Shown in pieces: positions 1-11,600 of a DNA stretch of 64,000 nt. Position 1 is the stretch's first letter, and each line of letters begins with the position of its first letter. A program made the position numbers and the translations under genes. Under the pieces are notes generated by a model that searched no databases, was not told where the DNA came from, and worked only from the letters and a program-made list of their open reading frames with translations. Source of the stretch: Owenia fusiformis (Eukaryota > Annelida > Polychaeta > Sabellida > Oweniidae); contig CAIIXF020000004.1 in the NCBI GenBank assembly GCA_903813345.2, positions 17,095,513 through 17,159,512 of the forward strand, written 5' to 3'.

Positions 1-938
1 AGGTACCATTGATTTCACAGCAAAAACACGTATTTTCCTCTATTCCTTCGATAAAATGATGATTTAGAGAGAATTGACGATTTTTGTCGAGCTTAGATAA
101 AATTCCTTCATATATAATTACGTACCCTATCCCAACGGTATTTGATAACGTTTTTCCATTAAAAATAAAACATTTTCATTTTAGCATTTTGACACGTTTT
201 GAATCGAAATGAGTGGTATCGATATGGTGAACTTTTTGAACGCGCGTTTCTCTTAAACCAGTCATCAAAACATTCTGTAAATTTTACACATCGTCAATTA
301 AATGGTCAACTTTGAATGGTAACATTATAATTTGAAATATATATTTAATACGCTATAGACTATAATAAAAACTCATGCAAATTCTCTAACAAAGTGTTAT
401 ATGACGTCATGATAAAACAACACTGAAAATGAGGAGCTCTTAGTTGCTCTACAAGTGATATTCCACGAAGCCCAAATGACTAGTGGAATATCATATTGTG
501 AGAGTCACAGTTTCAACTGTTATATTTCCCACTCACACTAATGAAATAACAAACTATTGATAACCATAACAATGTAATCCCGGCCGGTTATATATAAAAG
601 TTAAATTACAATGGACTAAGTTGTGACTGGTGAATATCATATATTCAACGGAAGTCGTGTGACTAATGGATTGATAATAAATTGTCAGATTTACAGATTC
701 TGGAAAGTATAGAGAATAAAAAAGATAAAGAAATAAGAATGATTTTCGTGGAATAAAACAGTGAATGTCAGCAAATGTAGTCGCATGACAGAGTACCCTT
801 TGCATTCGTTCGACTTCACTTCTTTAAAGAGAGCTTTGTCTCCGGTAGTTTATAACTACATGTAGTCTCTGCGCGCAGAGTAATGACAGAGTTGTAATCC
901 AAATCCTGATTGGGTAGTAAGTTTTGTATTCCATATTC
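1..938. other. Intergenic, no gene seen
   Basis: AT-rich sequence without a convincing coding region. Two dispersed repeats are recognisable: about 205-345 matches 26303-26447 as a direct repeat, and about 800-835 shares the motif TTTGCATTCGTTCGACTTC with 62641-62680. Open frames here are short and show no domain. Confidence 0.6.
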
Positions 939-1385
939 TACAGGGTGGTCAAAAAAAGGAAACCCTTACACCATTTTCTTAATATCTTTGTCATTTTAAG
1001 AAATAACTTTACACATTTGTACATCATTCAATTTCCTACATGCCTACCTTATTTCATGACCATCAGATCGATAGTCACAGTGTTACAGCAATTTAAAGAA
1101 CATTCCTGGTGGCCACAATTGCGCTGTAGAGAAACTTGCACATGTCGTCCAAAATGTCCTTACATTTGAGTCAGTGACAACTGTACAGATTTGCCAACTG
1201 CACGATGATGGCCAAACCTGCAGCAGGTTGTTCAAAGTGCTGCCAAATTGTCTGATGGTCATGAAATATGGTAAGGTGGTAGGAAATTGAATGATTTACA
1301 AATGTGTAAAATATCATGGAGTAATATCTTAAAATGACAAAGATATGAGGAAAATGCAGGGTTTCCGTTTTTTGACCACTCTGTA
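939..1385. mobile_element. Non-autonomous mariner-like element (MITE)
   Basis: The left end reads TACAGGGTGGTCAAAAAAAG and the right end, reverse-complemented, reads TACAGAGTGGTCAAAAAACG. Similarity between the two ends continues for about 65 bp, through a shared stretch containing ATCTTTGTCATTTTAAGA. The ends lie at TA, as expected for the Tc1/mariner group. The 447-bp interior has no transposase frame, so this is a non-autonomous copy. Confidence 0.8.
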
Positions 1386-1616
1386 TTTTGATATGCTAGA
1401 TCTAAAAAATACATTTTATCTAAGTCATCGTTTGAGATAAAGCCAAACAATCACAAAGGGTAGTTTCGGGCTTGACATGCGATGGAGTAGAATTGGGGTG
1501 GTATATCCTCATGTTCAGAAATTGTAATACTCCCTGCTTGACAAAACTTATTACATATACCTCATCTACATCTTTCACGTTTGTACAAATAGCGATTAAA
1601 TATTCCTACTAATTAT

Positions 1617-1760
1617 TAGTTGATTATTAACTTATAAATATTCTACGTATATAGAAAAGAGAAAATTCAGTGAACTACTATTTTGTACTTTTAAAAAGTA
1701 GGTCACTGAATTTTCGGATTGTTCATACATCGTAGAAGATCATTAAACATCAACTAATAT
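1617..1760. mobile_element. Small palindromic element with GAAAATTCAGTGA core
   Basis: An imperfect inverted repeat centred near 1688. The core pairs GAAAATTCAGTGA (about 1662) with TCACTGAATTTTC (about 1703), and the outer arms pair ATTAGTTGAT (about 1617) with ATCAACTAAT (about 1750). The same core hairpin occurs at 13390-13490 and 15845-15935, so this looks like a short member of that family. Confidence 0.55.
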
Positions 1761-3520
1761 TTTAGGTGCATTTATGTTATCTTTGCGCAAAACTGAAAGA
1801 TGTAGACCATACATGGAATGAGTTATGCATACGGAACTACCTTAAGGTACTCTGCCCTATTGCACGCGTGATACAAAGAATACAAGTTCTTCAGATCCCA
1901 TACAAGTCATGTTAATTCCTGGATTACATATCATTTTGCCAATAAAGCTAACAGGAAATGATATTGGAGTATAATGTGGAGTCATCCAGACAAATGTAAA
2001 ACTAACTTTCTACGTATTTTCGAACTACTTGGCTATATTGACACAGGAGCTTATAAAATGTTATAACGATTTGTAAAACACAGGGCTGTTGATGATTAAA
2101 TATGCAGATAATGGGCAAAGTGACGATTTATTCGTTCCTTAATTAATTGCAACGTAAAGGCTTATATGAACTGGCGTGGGGGTCGTCTAAAAGGAGTGAA
2201 GCTAACATAATTAAGAGGGTGTCGTACTGGATGTGATTTACAACCTGGGTACAAGTGGTCGATTGCAAGTAAATCGTGGCAGTTAAGGAAGAGTTTGGCA
2301 TAAAAGGATGTGATTGCATTAAAGCATTACTTACTGCTGCAACTCATACAATATCCGCATTATGTTCATTATTACCCTAAATCTAGATCTAATATTAGAC
2401 TATATTGTGATACACTGTATTATCAATCGGTCGATTTATTGGGACTTGCGCGTGTTAAAAATATTTCAAAACATTTTCACTTATATTTTGTTTTATTCAG
2501 TGTAGACATATGTTCCTGAAATCTGACTTCGTTACTAACGTCTTCATTCCAGGTTACACTTTATTTCAAACGAAATATAAGAGTATTACAAATGTCCAAT
2601 GGTTTCTACTATGATTAGATTGGACATCCAATGCAAATGGCCGTTTGGTTCAATGTGCCAAGTAAAACTAGTTCCAGAGGAACACTATAAAAGTCATGCC
2701 TATTTTTGGTCGCTCATTCTAGTCCGGTTTTCAAATTCATCGATACAATTTTCTAGTGTCTTTGATACACGCAAAACAAAGATAGGTTCTGTCCCTCTGT
2801 ATGTTCTTGTCCTCGAGACATAATAGTACGAAACATTTTATCTAAATAACGATTCCGTGTATTCAATCCTCAAAACATGTTAAGTATTTCGCCCTGGATC
2901 ATTTCATCGATACTGTCGGAAAATCCCCTTCGACTAAAATAAAATGTTAGTGATGAACAAACTTTTAGCGAAAATTGATGAAAATTCACAACTTTGTTTT
3001 TGTTGTTTACAGGTCTCTAGAGCTGAATTCCTATTAGCAGGCAAATCAGAAATCAGATCAATTCGCCCTGGGAAGCAGTTTTGAATTTAAAGTACGACGA
3101 ATCCTTTTAGTTGGATGAAAATAGCAGAACATTGTCAGATTGGATGATGAATTTTAAAAATTCAAGCAGAAGATTTCCAGGGAATACGTGTACGGTTCAT
3201 AAAGACATGCAAGAAATTAAAATTCATTAGGATGTCGTTTCAATCGAAATTACTTTCCGGTACTTGTGTAACTTATAATATAAACAAATCTTATACAGTT
3301 CCGTTTTCCCCTTTATTCGCGTCATCTCTAACCTAAAGTTAATTATGTCATCATTTATCCTTAACTTGAACAATCAATGCAAAGGACTGCGTAGATTCAT
3401 TGTTTCCAGTCGTTGCTTCATGTACTACATGGAAATGCATAGTGTATTTTCGTTCGAAAAAACAGTGTAATTTTGTTTTGTAGTCTGTAAACGTTTCAGT
3501 AGTTTTTCCTAAGTTTCCTA
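1761..3520. other. Intergenic, nothing recognised
   Basis: No gene, RNA or repeat could be supported here. Open frames are below 75 codons and lack recognisable motifs. Confidence 0.5.
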
Positions 3521-3934
3521 ATACTCTAAGAGCGAGGAGGAAAATTCTTAATAAATGGAGTATAGTTGGTTTGGCAGCATTTTCAGTTAGAGGGAAGTCT
3601 TGGATGAAAATTCTACCTAGGTGATAGCTACACATAGTGGTACATAATTCTATTTTTTCAGGGGTTAGCCCCCCTACCCCCAAAAACACCCCACCCCCGG
3701 AAAATAATTTTTTCATTCTCAATAATTTTAGATATCTTGATGTTTGTAAGTTACATACATAGACATTATATATATGAATCATTTGCAAAATAAATAATGC
3801 CAATCACTCCTACAGAATTTGGAAAATACTACAAAGTATGTACCCTAGGGGGCAAATTCGTGACCCATTTTCTTACTTTTTAGAGCCTCACTTTTCAATC
3901 AGACACTGGAAGACATTGAAAAATTTCATGTGAA

Positions 3935-4138
3935 GTGCCCAGTAGCAGGGCTATAAGCCCTGAAAGATTAAAACTAATTAAATCAGTAGTAGCCGAGAAA
4001 AAAATTGTTGATTTTTTGAAAATTTTGACATTTTTGAGAGGGGTGATTTTGTGTATGACTATAGCTGATGCCTATGGTTTCCAGATCTATCCCTCTTTGA
4101 TGATAAATATGGTTTTGAAGTATGGAACTAAGATGTAA
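3935..4138 (+). other. Conserved 67-codon frame in the fold-back arm, coding status unknown
   Basis: An ATG-started frame of 67 codons beginning MPSSRAISPERLKLI. The right arm has an almost identical frame on the minus strand at 8005-7802. Both arms keep the frame open with about five amino-acid differences. That may only reflect recent common origin of the arms, because silent changes are too few to judge selection. No domain is recognised. Confidence 0.25.
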
Positions 4139-4149
4139 AAAATAATTAA

Positions 4150-6640
4150 AATTGGTTTTAAGGACGTTTCATGTTTTAAACAAGTTCAAAATTCCAAGAA
4201 CTGTACAATATCAGGTCTGAATTTACAAATTTTAGGAAAGACCTTGGATGAGCCTTAGATTTTTTACATCTGTCCCCCTTTGATGATATTTATGGTTTTG
4301 TAGTATGGAACTAAGATGTACAAAATAATTTAGATGGGTTTTAAGAAGGTTTAGGAATTTTAACAAGTTCAAAATTTGAAGAATTGTACAATATCAGGTC
4401 TGAATTTACGAATTTCAGGTAAGACCTTGGATGAGCCTTATATGTTTTATATTTGTCCCTCTTTGATGATATGTATGGTTTTGTAGTGTGAAACTAATTA
4501 GTAAAAAATAATTAAGATGAATTTGAAGAAAGTTTAAGGATCTTAAATGAGTCCAAAATTTGAAGAATTGTACAATATCAGGTCTGAATTTATGAATTTC
4601 AGGTATGACCTTGGATGACCCTTATGTCATTAAATCCTTCCCTCTTTGATGGTATTTATGGGTTTATAGTGTGGAACTAAGAAGGCTTAAGGATTTTTAA
4701 CAAGTTCAAAATTTGAAGAATTGTACAATATCAGGTCTGAATTTACGAATTTCAGGTAAGACCTTGGATGGCTCTTATGTTTTTACATCTGTCACTCTTT
4801 GATGATATGTATTGTTTTGTAGTGTGGAACTAAGATGTAAAAAATGGTTTATGGTTTTGAAGAGTGTTTAGGGATTGCAATGAGTCCAAAATTTGAAGAA
4901 TTGTACAATATCAGCTCTGAATTCTCCTTGGACGACCCTTTTGTTTTTTACATCTGTTCTTCTTTGATGATATTTATGGTTTTATAGTGTAAACTTAGAT
5001 GTAAAATATAATTTAGATGAATTTTAAGAGATTTAAGGATTTTAACAAGTTCCAAATTTGAAAAATTGTACAATATCAGGTCTGAATTTACGAATTTCAG
5101 GTAAGACCTTGGATGGCTCTTATGTTTTACATCTGTCTATCTTTGATGATATGTATTGTTTTGTAATGTGGAACTAAGATGTTAAAAATGATTCAGATGG
5201 TTTTGAAGAGTGTTAAGGGATTTTAATGAGTCCAAAATTTAAAGAATTATACAATATCAGGTCTGAATTTTCGAATTATAGGTATGACCCTGGACGACTC
5301 TTTTATTTTTTACATCTGTCCCTCTTTAATGACAGTTATAGTTTTATGGTATGGACCTAAGATGTAAAATATAATTTAGATGAATTCTAAGAAGGTTTAA
5401 GGATTCTAACAAGTTCAAAATTTGAAGAATTGTACAATATCAGGTCTGAATTTGCAAATTTTAGATAAGACCTTGGATGAGCCTTATATTTTTTTACACA
5501 TATCCCTCTTTGATGATATGTATGGTTTTGTAGTGTGGAACTAAGATGTAGGAAATAATTTAGATGCATTTTAAGAAGGTTTAAGGATTTTAATTTGAAG
5601 AATTGTTCAATATCAGGTCTGCAATGAATGAATTTCAGGTATAACCTTGTTTAGCCCATATGATTTTAACACCTACCCCCTTTTCATAATTTGAATAGTT
5701 GTGTGGAAATATGTATAATTTACATCGATTTTAAAGAAGCTTAACATTTTAAACAAGTTCAAAATCTTGGCGTATTGTACAATATCAGATCTGAAATTAA
5801 TGAATTTAAAGTATAACCTTGCTTGGCCCTTATATTTTTAACATCTATCCTTTTTTGATGATATATATGATTTAGTAGTGTGGAGCTCATATATAAAACA
5901 TAATCAAGATGGGTTTTAAAGAAGTTTAAGGTTTTAAATAAGTTCAAATTTTCACAAATTGTACAATATCAGAGCTGATATTAATGAATTTTAGGTATTG
6001 TGTTTTTACATTTATCCCTTTTTGATGTCATATAATTATGCTTTAGTAGTCTCTAGTTGAAAGCCCGTGGTTGAACCAAGATGTAAAACAAAATTTAGAC
6101 AGGTTTTAAAGAAGTTTAAGGTTTTAAACAAGTTCAAATTTTGACGAATTGTACAATATCAGAGCTGATATTAATGAATATTGGGTATTTAGGTGAGCCT
6201 TATTTTTTTACATCTATCCCTTTTTGATGACATATATGCTTTAGTAGTGTTGAACTAAGATGTTAAACAAAATTTAGACAGGTTTTAAAGAAGCTTAAGG
6301 TTTAAACAATATAAAAAATTGAAGCATTGTATAATAACAGGTCTGGAATTTATTAATTTTAGGTATAACTGTGAATGGCCCTTCTTCTTTTTTTACATAT
6401 ATCTCTCTATGATAACATATATGGTTTTGTAGTATGAAACTAAGATGTAAAACATAATTTAGATGGGTTTTAAGGAGGTTTAAGGTTTTAAACCTGTTCA
6501 AAACTTGACAAATTGTACAATATCATATCTTCTGACATTAACGAATTTCAGGTATGTATCTCTCTATGATGATAGATATGGTTTAGTAGTATGGAACTTA
6601 GATGTAAAACATAATTCAAATGGGTGAATAATGTTTAAAT
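4150..6640. repeat. Tandem array, about 180-bp units (left arm)
   Basis: The marker GTACAATATCAG recurs near 4203, 4387, 4570, 4724, 4901, 5067, 5248, 5431, 5600, 5778, 5960, 6150, 6328 and 6508. Units also share a TTTGATGATAT..ATGGTTTTGTAGT block and a GATGTAAAAAATAATTTAGATG block. Units diverge more toward the centre of the element. Confidence 0.85.
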
Positions 6641-6959
6641 TCTCCCAAAATAATAAGAATGGTAACCATTCTTATGGAAAAATAATACATTATTGTAGAA
6701 ATCTTTAGTTTTCCTGAAATAAAGGGTGCACTTTTGGGGATTATTAGCAAATAGACATGAAAAGGAATGACATAAGCCAGAAATATTCAAAAAGGTCCAT
6801 GTGCAGTATGGCAAGTGATTTTAGACGGTCATATATTTCACCATGAGTACTTTCTGGGCATAAATACAGTGGTTTTTATTTTAAAAAATATGTTTTCTTT
6901 CAAGTGAAGTCCCCATGAAAATTATAAATTGGGACCCCATGTCAAAATGTTTAGAGCCA

Positions 6960-7800
6960 ACCAAGGTTATACTTGAAATGTAGTGTTAATTGCCGAATTA
7001 ATATTGTACAATGCGCCAAGATTTTGAACATGTGTAAATCCTTAAACCCTCTTAAAATCCATCTTAATTGTTTTTTACATCTTAGTTCTACACTACAAAA
7101 CCATACATATCTTCAAAGAGGGACAAATGTAAACAATATATGGCTCACCAAAGGTCTTACCTGAAATTCGTAAATTCAGACCGGATATTATACAATTTTT
7201 CAAATTTTGAACTTCTTAAAATCCTTAAAGTCCTTAAACATTCTTAAAATTCATCTAAATTATATTTTACATTTTAGTTCGTTACTATGAAAGCAGAAAT
7301 ATCATTAAAGAGGGACAGATATAAAAACATAAGGGTCATCCAAGGTCATAAATTCAGACCTGATATTGTACAATTCTTCAAATTTTGGACTCATTTAAAA
7401 TCCTTAAACTTTCTTCAAATCCATCTTAATTATTTTTTACTAATTAGTTTCACACTACAAAACCATAAATATCATCAAAGAGGGACAGATGTGAAAAATA
7501 TATGGCTCATCAAAGGTCTTACCTGAAATTCGTAAATTCAGACCTGATATTGTACAATTCTTCAAATTTTGAACTTGTTAAAATCCTTAAACCTTCTTAA
7601 AAACCATCTAAATTATTTTGTACATCTTAGTTCCATACTACAAAGCCATTAATATCATCAAAGGGGGACAGATGTAAAACATCTAAGGCTCATCCAAGGT
7701 TTTACCTAAAATTTGTAAATTCAGACCTGATATTGTACAATTCTTTGAATTTTGAACTTTTTTATTCATTAAACTTCCTTAAAACCCATTTTAATTATTT
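6960..7800. repeat. Tandem array, about 180-bp units (right arm, inverted)
   Basis: About five copies of the left-arm unit in reverse orientation, marked by ATTCAGACCTGATATTGTAC near 7175, 7350, 7540 and 7725. The difference in copy number between the arms indicates expansion or contraction after the inverted structure formed. Confidence 0.85.
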
Positions 7801-8542
7801 TTTACATCTTAGTTCCATACTTCAAAACCATATTTATCATCAAAGAGGGATAGATCTGGAAACCATAGGCATCAACTATAGTCATACACAAGATCACCCC
7901 TCTCAAAAATGTCAAATTTTTCAAAAAATCAACAATTTTTTTCTCGGCTCCTACTGATTCAATTAGTTTGAACCTTTCAGGGCTTATAGCCCTGCTACTG
8001 GGCACTTCACATGAAATTTTTCAATGTCTTTCAGTGTCTGATTGAAAAGTGAGGCTCTAAATAGTAAGAAAATGGATCACGAATTTGCCCCCTGGGGTAC
8101 ATACTTTGTACTATTTTTCAAATTCTGGAGGAGTAATTGGCATTATTTATTTTGCAAATGATTCATATATATAATGTCTATGTATGTAACTTAAAAACAT
8201 CAAGATATCTAAAATTATTGAAGATGAAAAAATTATTTTCCGGGGGCAGGGTGTTTTTGGGGGGTGGGGGGCTAACCCCTGAAAAAAAAGAATTATGTAC
8301 CACTCTGTGAAGCTATCACCTAGGTAGAATTTTCATCCAAGACTTCCCTCTAACTGAAAATGCTGCCAAACCAACTATACTCAATTTATTAAGAATTTTC
8401 CTCCTCGCTCTTAGAGTATAACGTATACCATAATGTCATTTCTTCCAACAAATGAATAAATACACAGCTTTCTAAGATCTAAATAAATTATACAATTTAT
8501 GAATTAGATCAATTATCACACAAAGTTTGTTAAAATAAATCA

Positions 8543-8548
8543 TTTATT
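8543..8548 (-). terminator. Candidate polyadenylation signal of the SLC16-like gene
   Basis: AATAAA on the minus strand about 95 bp after the stop codon. No downstream evidence is available. Confidence 0.4.
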
Positions 8549-8642
8549 GTCTCTTAAACATAGAAGTCACACTACATGACCGTTAACAAGTATTTCTAAA
8601 ACAACAGTAACAAGTAACATACATTAACAGTTCAAGCTAGAA

Positions 8643-11600
8643 TTTATGCAAATGATGGTGATGTCAATCGTCCTCTCCTCGCATCTTTGACGTCATTGGA
8701 TGATGAGATAGCCTCATATTCTGATCTTTGTTGCGTATTTCTACAGAATGGTAACATGAAGTAAAGTACAGCACCTAAAGTTTGTGTTGCTCCAGCAACG
8801 TAGAATGGTGCGTCTATGCTACCAGTAGCGTCAATAATCCAACCTTTAACAAATCAAATTATGACTTTATTTAGTCTGGATTATAATATCCGGGCTGTAA
8901 ACGAAGATTATGTCCCAGTGTAAATGGAGTTGATGTCTCATGAATAAACTCCCTCTCTTCATTGTTTCATACATTATAAGATCGGGGTAAGTAAGAGGGA
9001 CAATTATTAACGGAGGACAATCATAATTGGCATACCGTAAAGGAAAAATAGTCCCATGCGGATCGTTTGGTCCTCCCTTCCCACGGCGCTTACAATAGTA
9101 AATCAAGAGTGAGTTGTTATTGGGACACACAATGATTGGTAAGGACGCAAATTAGATTGGCACCACTATGTATTTACCTTATGACAAGCAACCACAAAAT
9201 TAGCCAGTATAATTCTAAGATTACATCAAGGACGTCCTTGATTACATTAAACACCCAATTGTTATAGCATCCTGTTTCATAATCGCGAAGCTGATGAATT
9301 ACAGAACTAAATATCTATTTCTGGCGCGAACGTTTGAAACCAAGTAATTTAAGTATATATTACGTCAACATTGACACTTACAAGTATCCAACTGACAAGC
9401 GTCGATAAGTGACTTACCGCATAAAGGGGACGATGTTAAGAAGGCAATGGATGAAGTTGCTAGAGTGAGTCCTACAGATTTCTCCACTAGATCCATTCCA
9501 AAAAGGTCTACCAATATAACAGGAAACAGCGATGCGAAACTTCCTTAAATAAAACATACATACAACGGTTATATAAGGTTGCTATAATATGACAACATTT
9601 TCAGGTCGTGACACAAAAATCAACAGAAGTCAACATGCTTGGCAGCATACTTCTTGTAAAATTGTATATGAATGTTAAATAAAGACAACTAAAACAAAAC
9701 AAACGAAAATACCTAGGGTAAAACTTTATTAATTCAAAAAGTGAAATATCCTGTATGTATTTCTGATCACATTGATTTACACTACACTATAAGTCAATCA
9801 GATTAGTGGATACTGGCAACGACTAAAAACAACAGTTGTATCTGTCAATTTTTATTAAAAGGTATGCAATGTCTCGATATCATCGTAAATATAGAAAATA
9901 TCTGTAAGAAACAGAGGAACGAGAGGTAGAAGTAGTCGAGAATAATCCCATGGACATTTGGCTAGATGATCACATTTCAATCGCATTCAATTTTCATATA
10001 TTGAAAATGTGACCATATATGGAGCTCCATTTCATCCATCATGTGCTAAATGCAACTTAGGTATGCAATAAACAAAAGTGACGTTATCCTACAGCCAACA
10101 AGATAACTGCAATTTGATGGTTGTGATGGAATCAAGAATTGTTTCTCAACTCACTAACTGCCACCTTTATGTATGAAAATACTGCAATGCCACATATGTA
10201 TTAGTGGACTTCCAAACAAATATTGGGAAAGTATTGCTTGGAAAAGGTCATTCTTGATATATTTAAAAGACGTCTGTAGCCATCAAATCGAGATTCAATA
10301 TTGCCATTTAATCTCAAAGCGAACATCGCGAAACCCGCGCCCTTTATTTTGAACTTTCCAAACAAGCAGAAGACAAGAGGGAGAGGGTCTTAACCAGAAT
10401 GCTTTTGCTCTGTATTTACGATATCTTACCAGACAGGGTTCCAAACCAGACGGCGTAGATCACCATAGGTATGTATGATGTAGCGAATGGGTTCAACAGG
10501 GACGCAACGCCACTAAGAAGCAGCGTTATCCCGCCGACATAAAAGCGAACCTTTTCGTTGTAATCCGTAAACCAACCGATTCCTAAGCGGCTGACGAGAT
10601 TGGACATACCGATGATTGAGACCAGTAATGATGCTCTAAATGAAGACTCTCCTACAAATGAAACAAAGTCTACAGTTAATGCAAAAACGCCATCTCTCCT
10701 TGCTCTTGGTGAGATGTTGATATGAGAGAAATTCAAGTTAGTGCAATTATTTAAGCAACAAATATATAATGCAAAGGTAGACAAATGCTTTAAATGAAAT
10801 GTGGTTCCGGAGGTTTTGATCCCTTTCTATCTCATCTTACATAAATCAATGGAGTGTGTGGACATGGACCGAAATTACATTCTGTTTGAAGGTTTATACT
10901 CAACCATAAAATAGCAATATAAGTTGGACCATAATTCGTGGCTAACATTATTTCATAACACCTGTAATGAATATAATCCTTTTTGCATTATAATTGATGT
11001 ATCAATACAGCTGAATAGATATATGGTAGACCGTTAGAGTACATCAAGTAAAGAAATTGCGGTGAATCTAAACTAATTTTTACAAACATATTCAGTACTC
11101 TTATATTCAGTAGTCATTTCATATAAAATCCAACTTCGATGTGAGTGTTTCGTTACCTAATTCAATTGCACGATCTGGCGTATAGGCAAATGGTGCGTGA
11201 TATCCGAAGCAAAACAGCATAAAGGCAAAACAGAAAAGTACAAAACATGGGTTCCTGAACGGTGATAGGTCAATCGCGTCCTTCAAGATAATGTGGATCA
11301 CTTCTGCACAGTTGGAACATCCATTACAGAACCAAGACCTCTCTTTTTTCTTATTTTCTTTTGTTGAATCGTTCTCATTTTCATCGATCGTCAGCTTATG
11401 TTTGTCTATTCGTACCGTCTGTGTCGGTAAAGGGAGTAGAAGAGCACCAAAAACGATACCAAGCAACATTAGAGCGCCCTCTATTAGAAGCGTGATACGC
11501 CAATGATAGTGTTGAAGAAGCCACCTGGTGACAACACCGAACACTAACATTCCCGCTCCTGAGCCACCCACCGAGATGCCTGTTGCAAAGCTCCGTCGAC

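Larger units (their letters stand above)
3521..8419. mobile_element. Giant fold-back element 1 with internal tandem arrays
   Basis: A 4.9-kb inverted repeat. The outer arms 3521-4140 and 7800-8419 are reverse complements with a few per cent divergence; both contain the block ATACTCTAAGAGCGAGG at the outer edge. Inward of these, each arm consists of tandem units of about 180 bp marked by GTACAATATCAGGTCTGAAT: about 14 units on the left (4150-6640) and about 5, in inverted orientation, on the right (6960-7800). A loop of about 300 bp (6640-6960) holds the palindrome AAGAATGGTAACCATTCTT. No transposase was seen. The design resembles fold-back elements known in insects; the superfamily is not determined. 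Confidence 0.8.

Noticed and set aside
3351-3803. 150-codon minus-strand frame at the edge of giant fold-back 1
   Set aside because: Crosses the element boundary at 3521, so half lies in the repeat arm and half in unique DNA; no domain recognised. Chance frame in an arm is the simpler reading.
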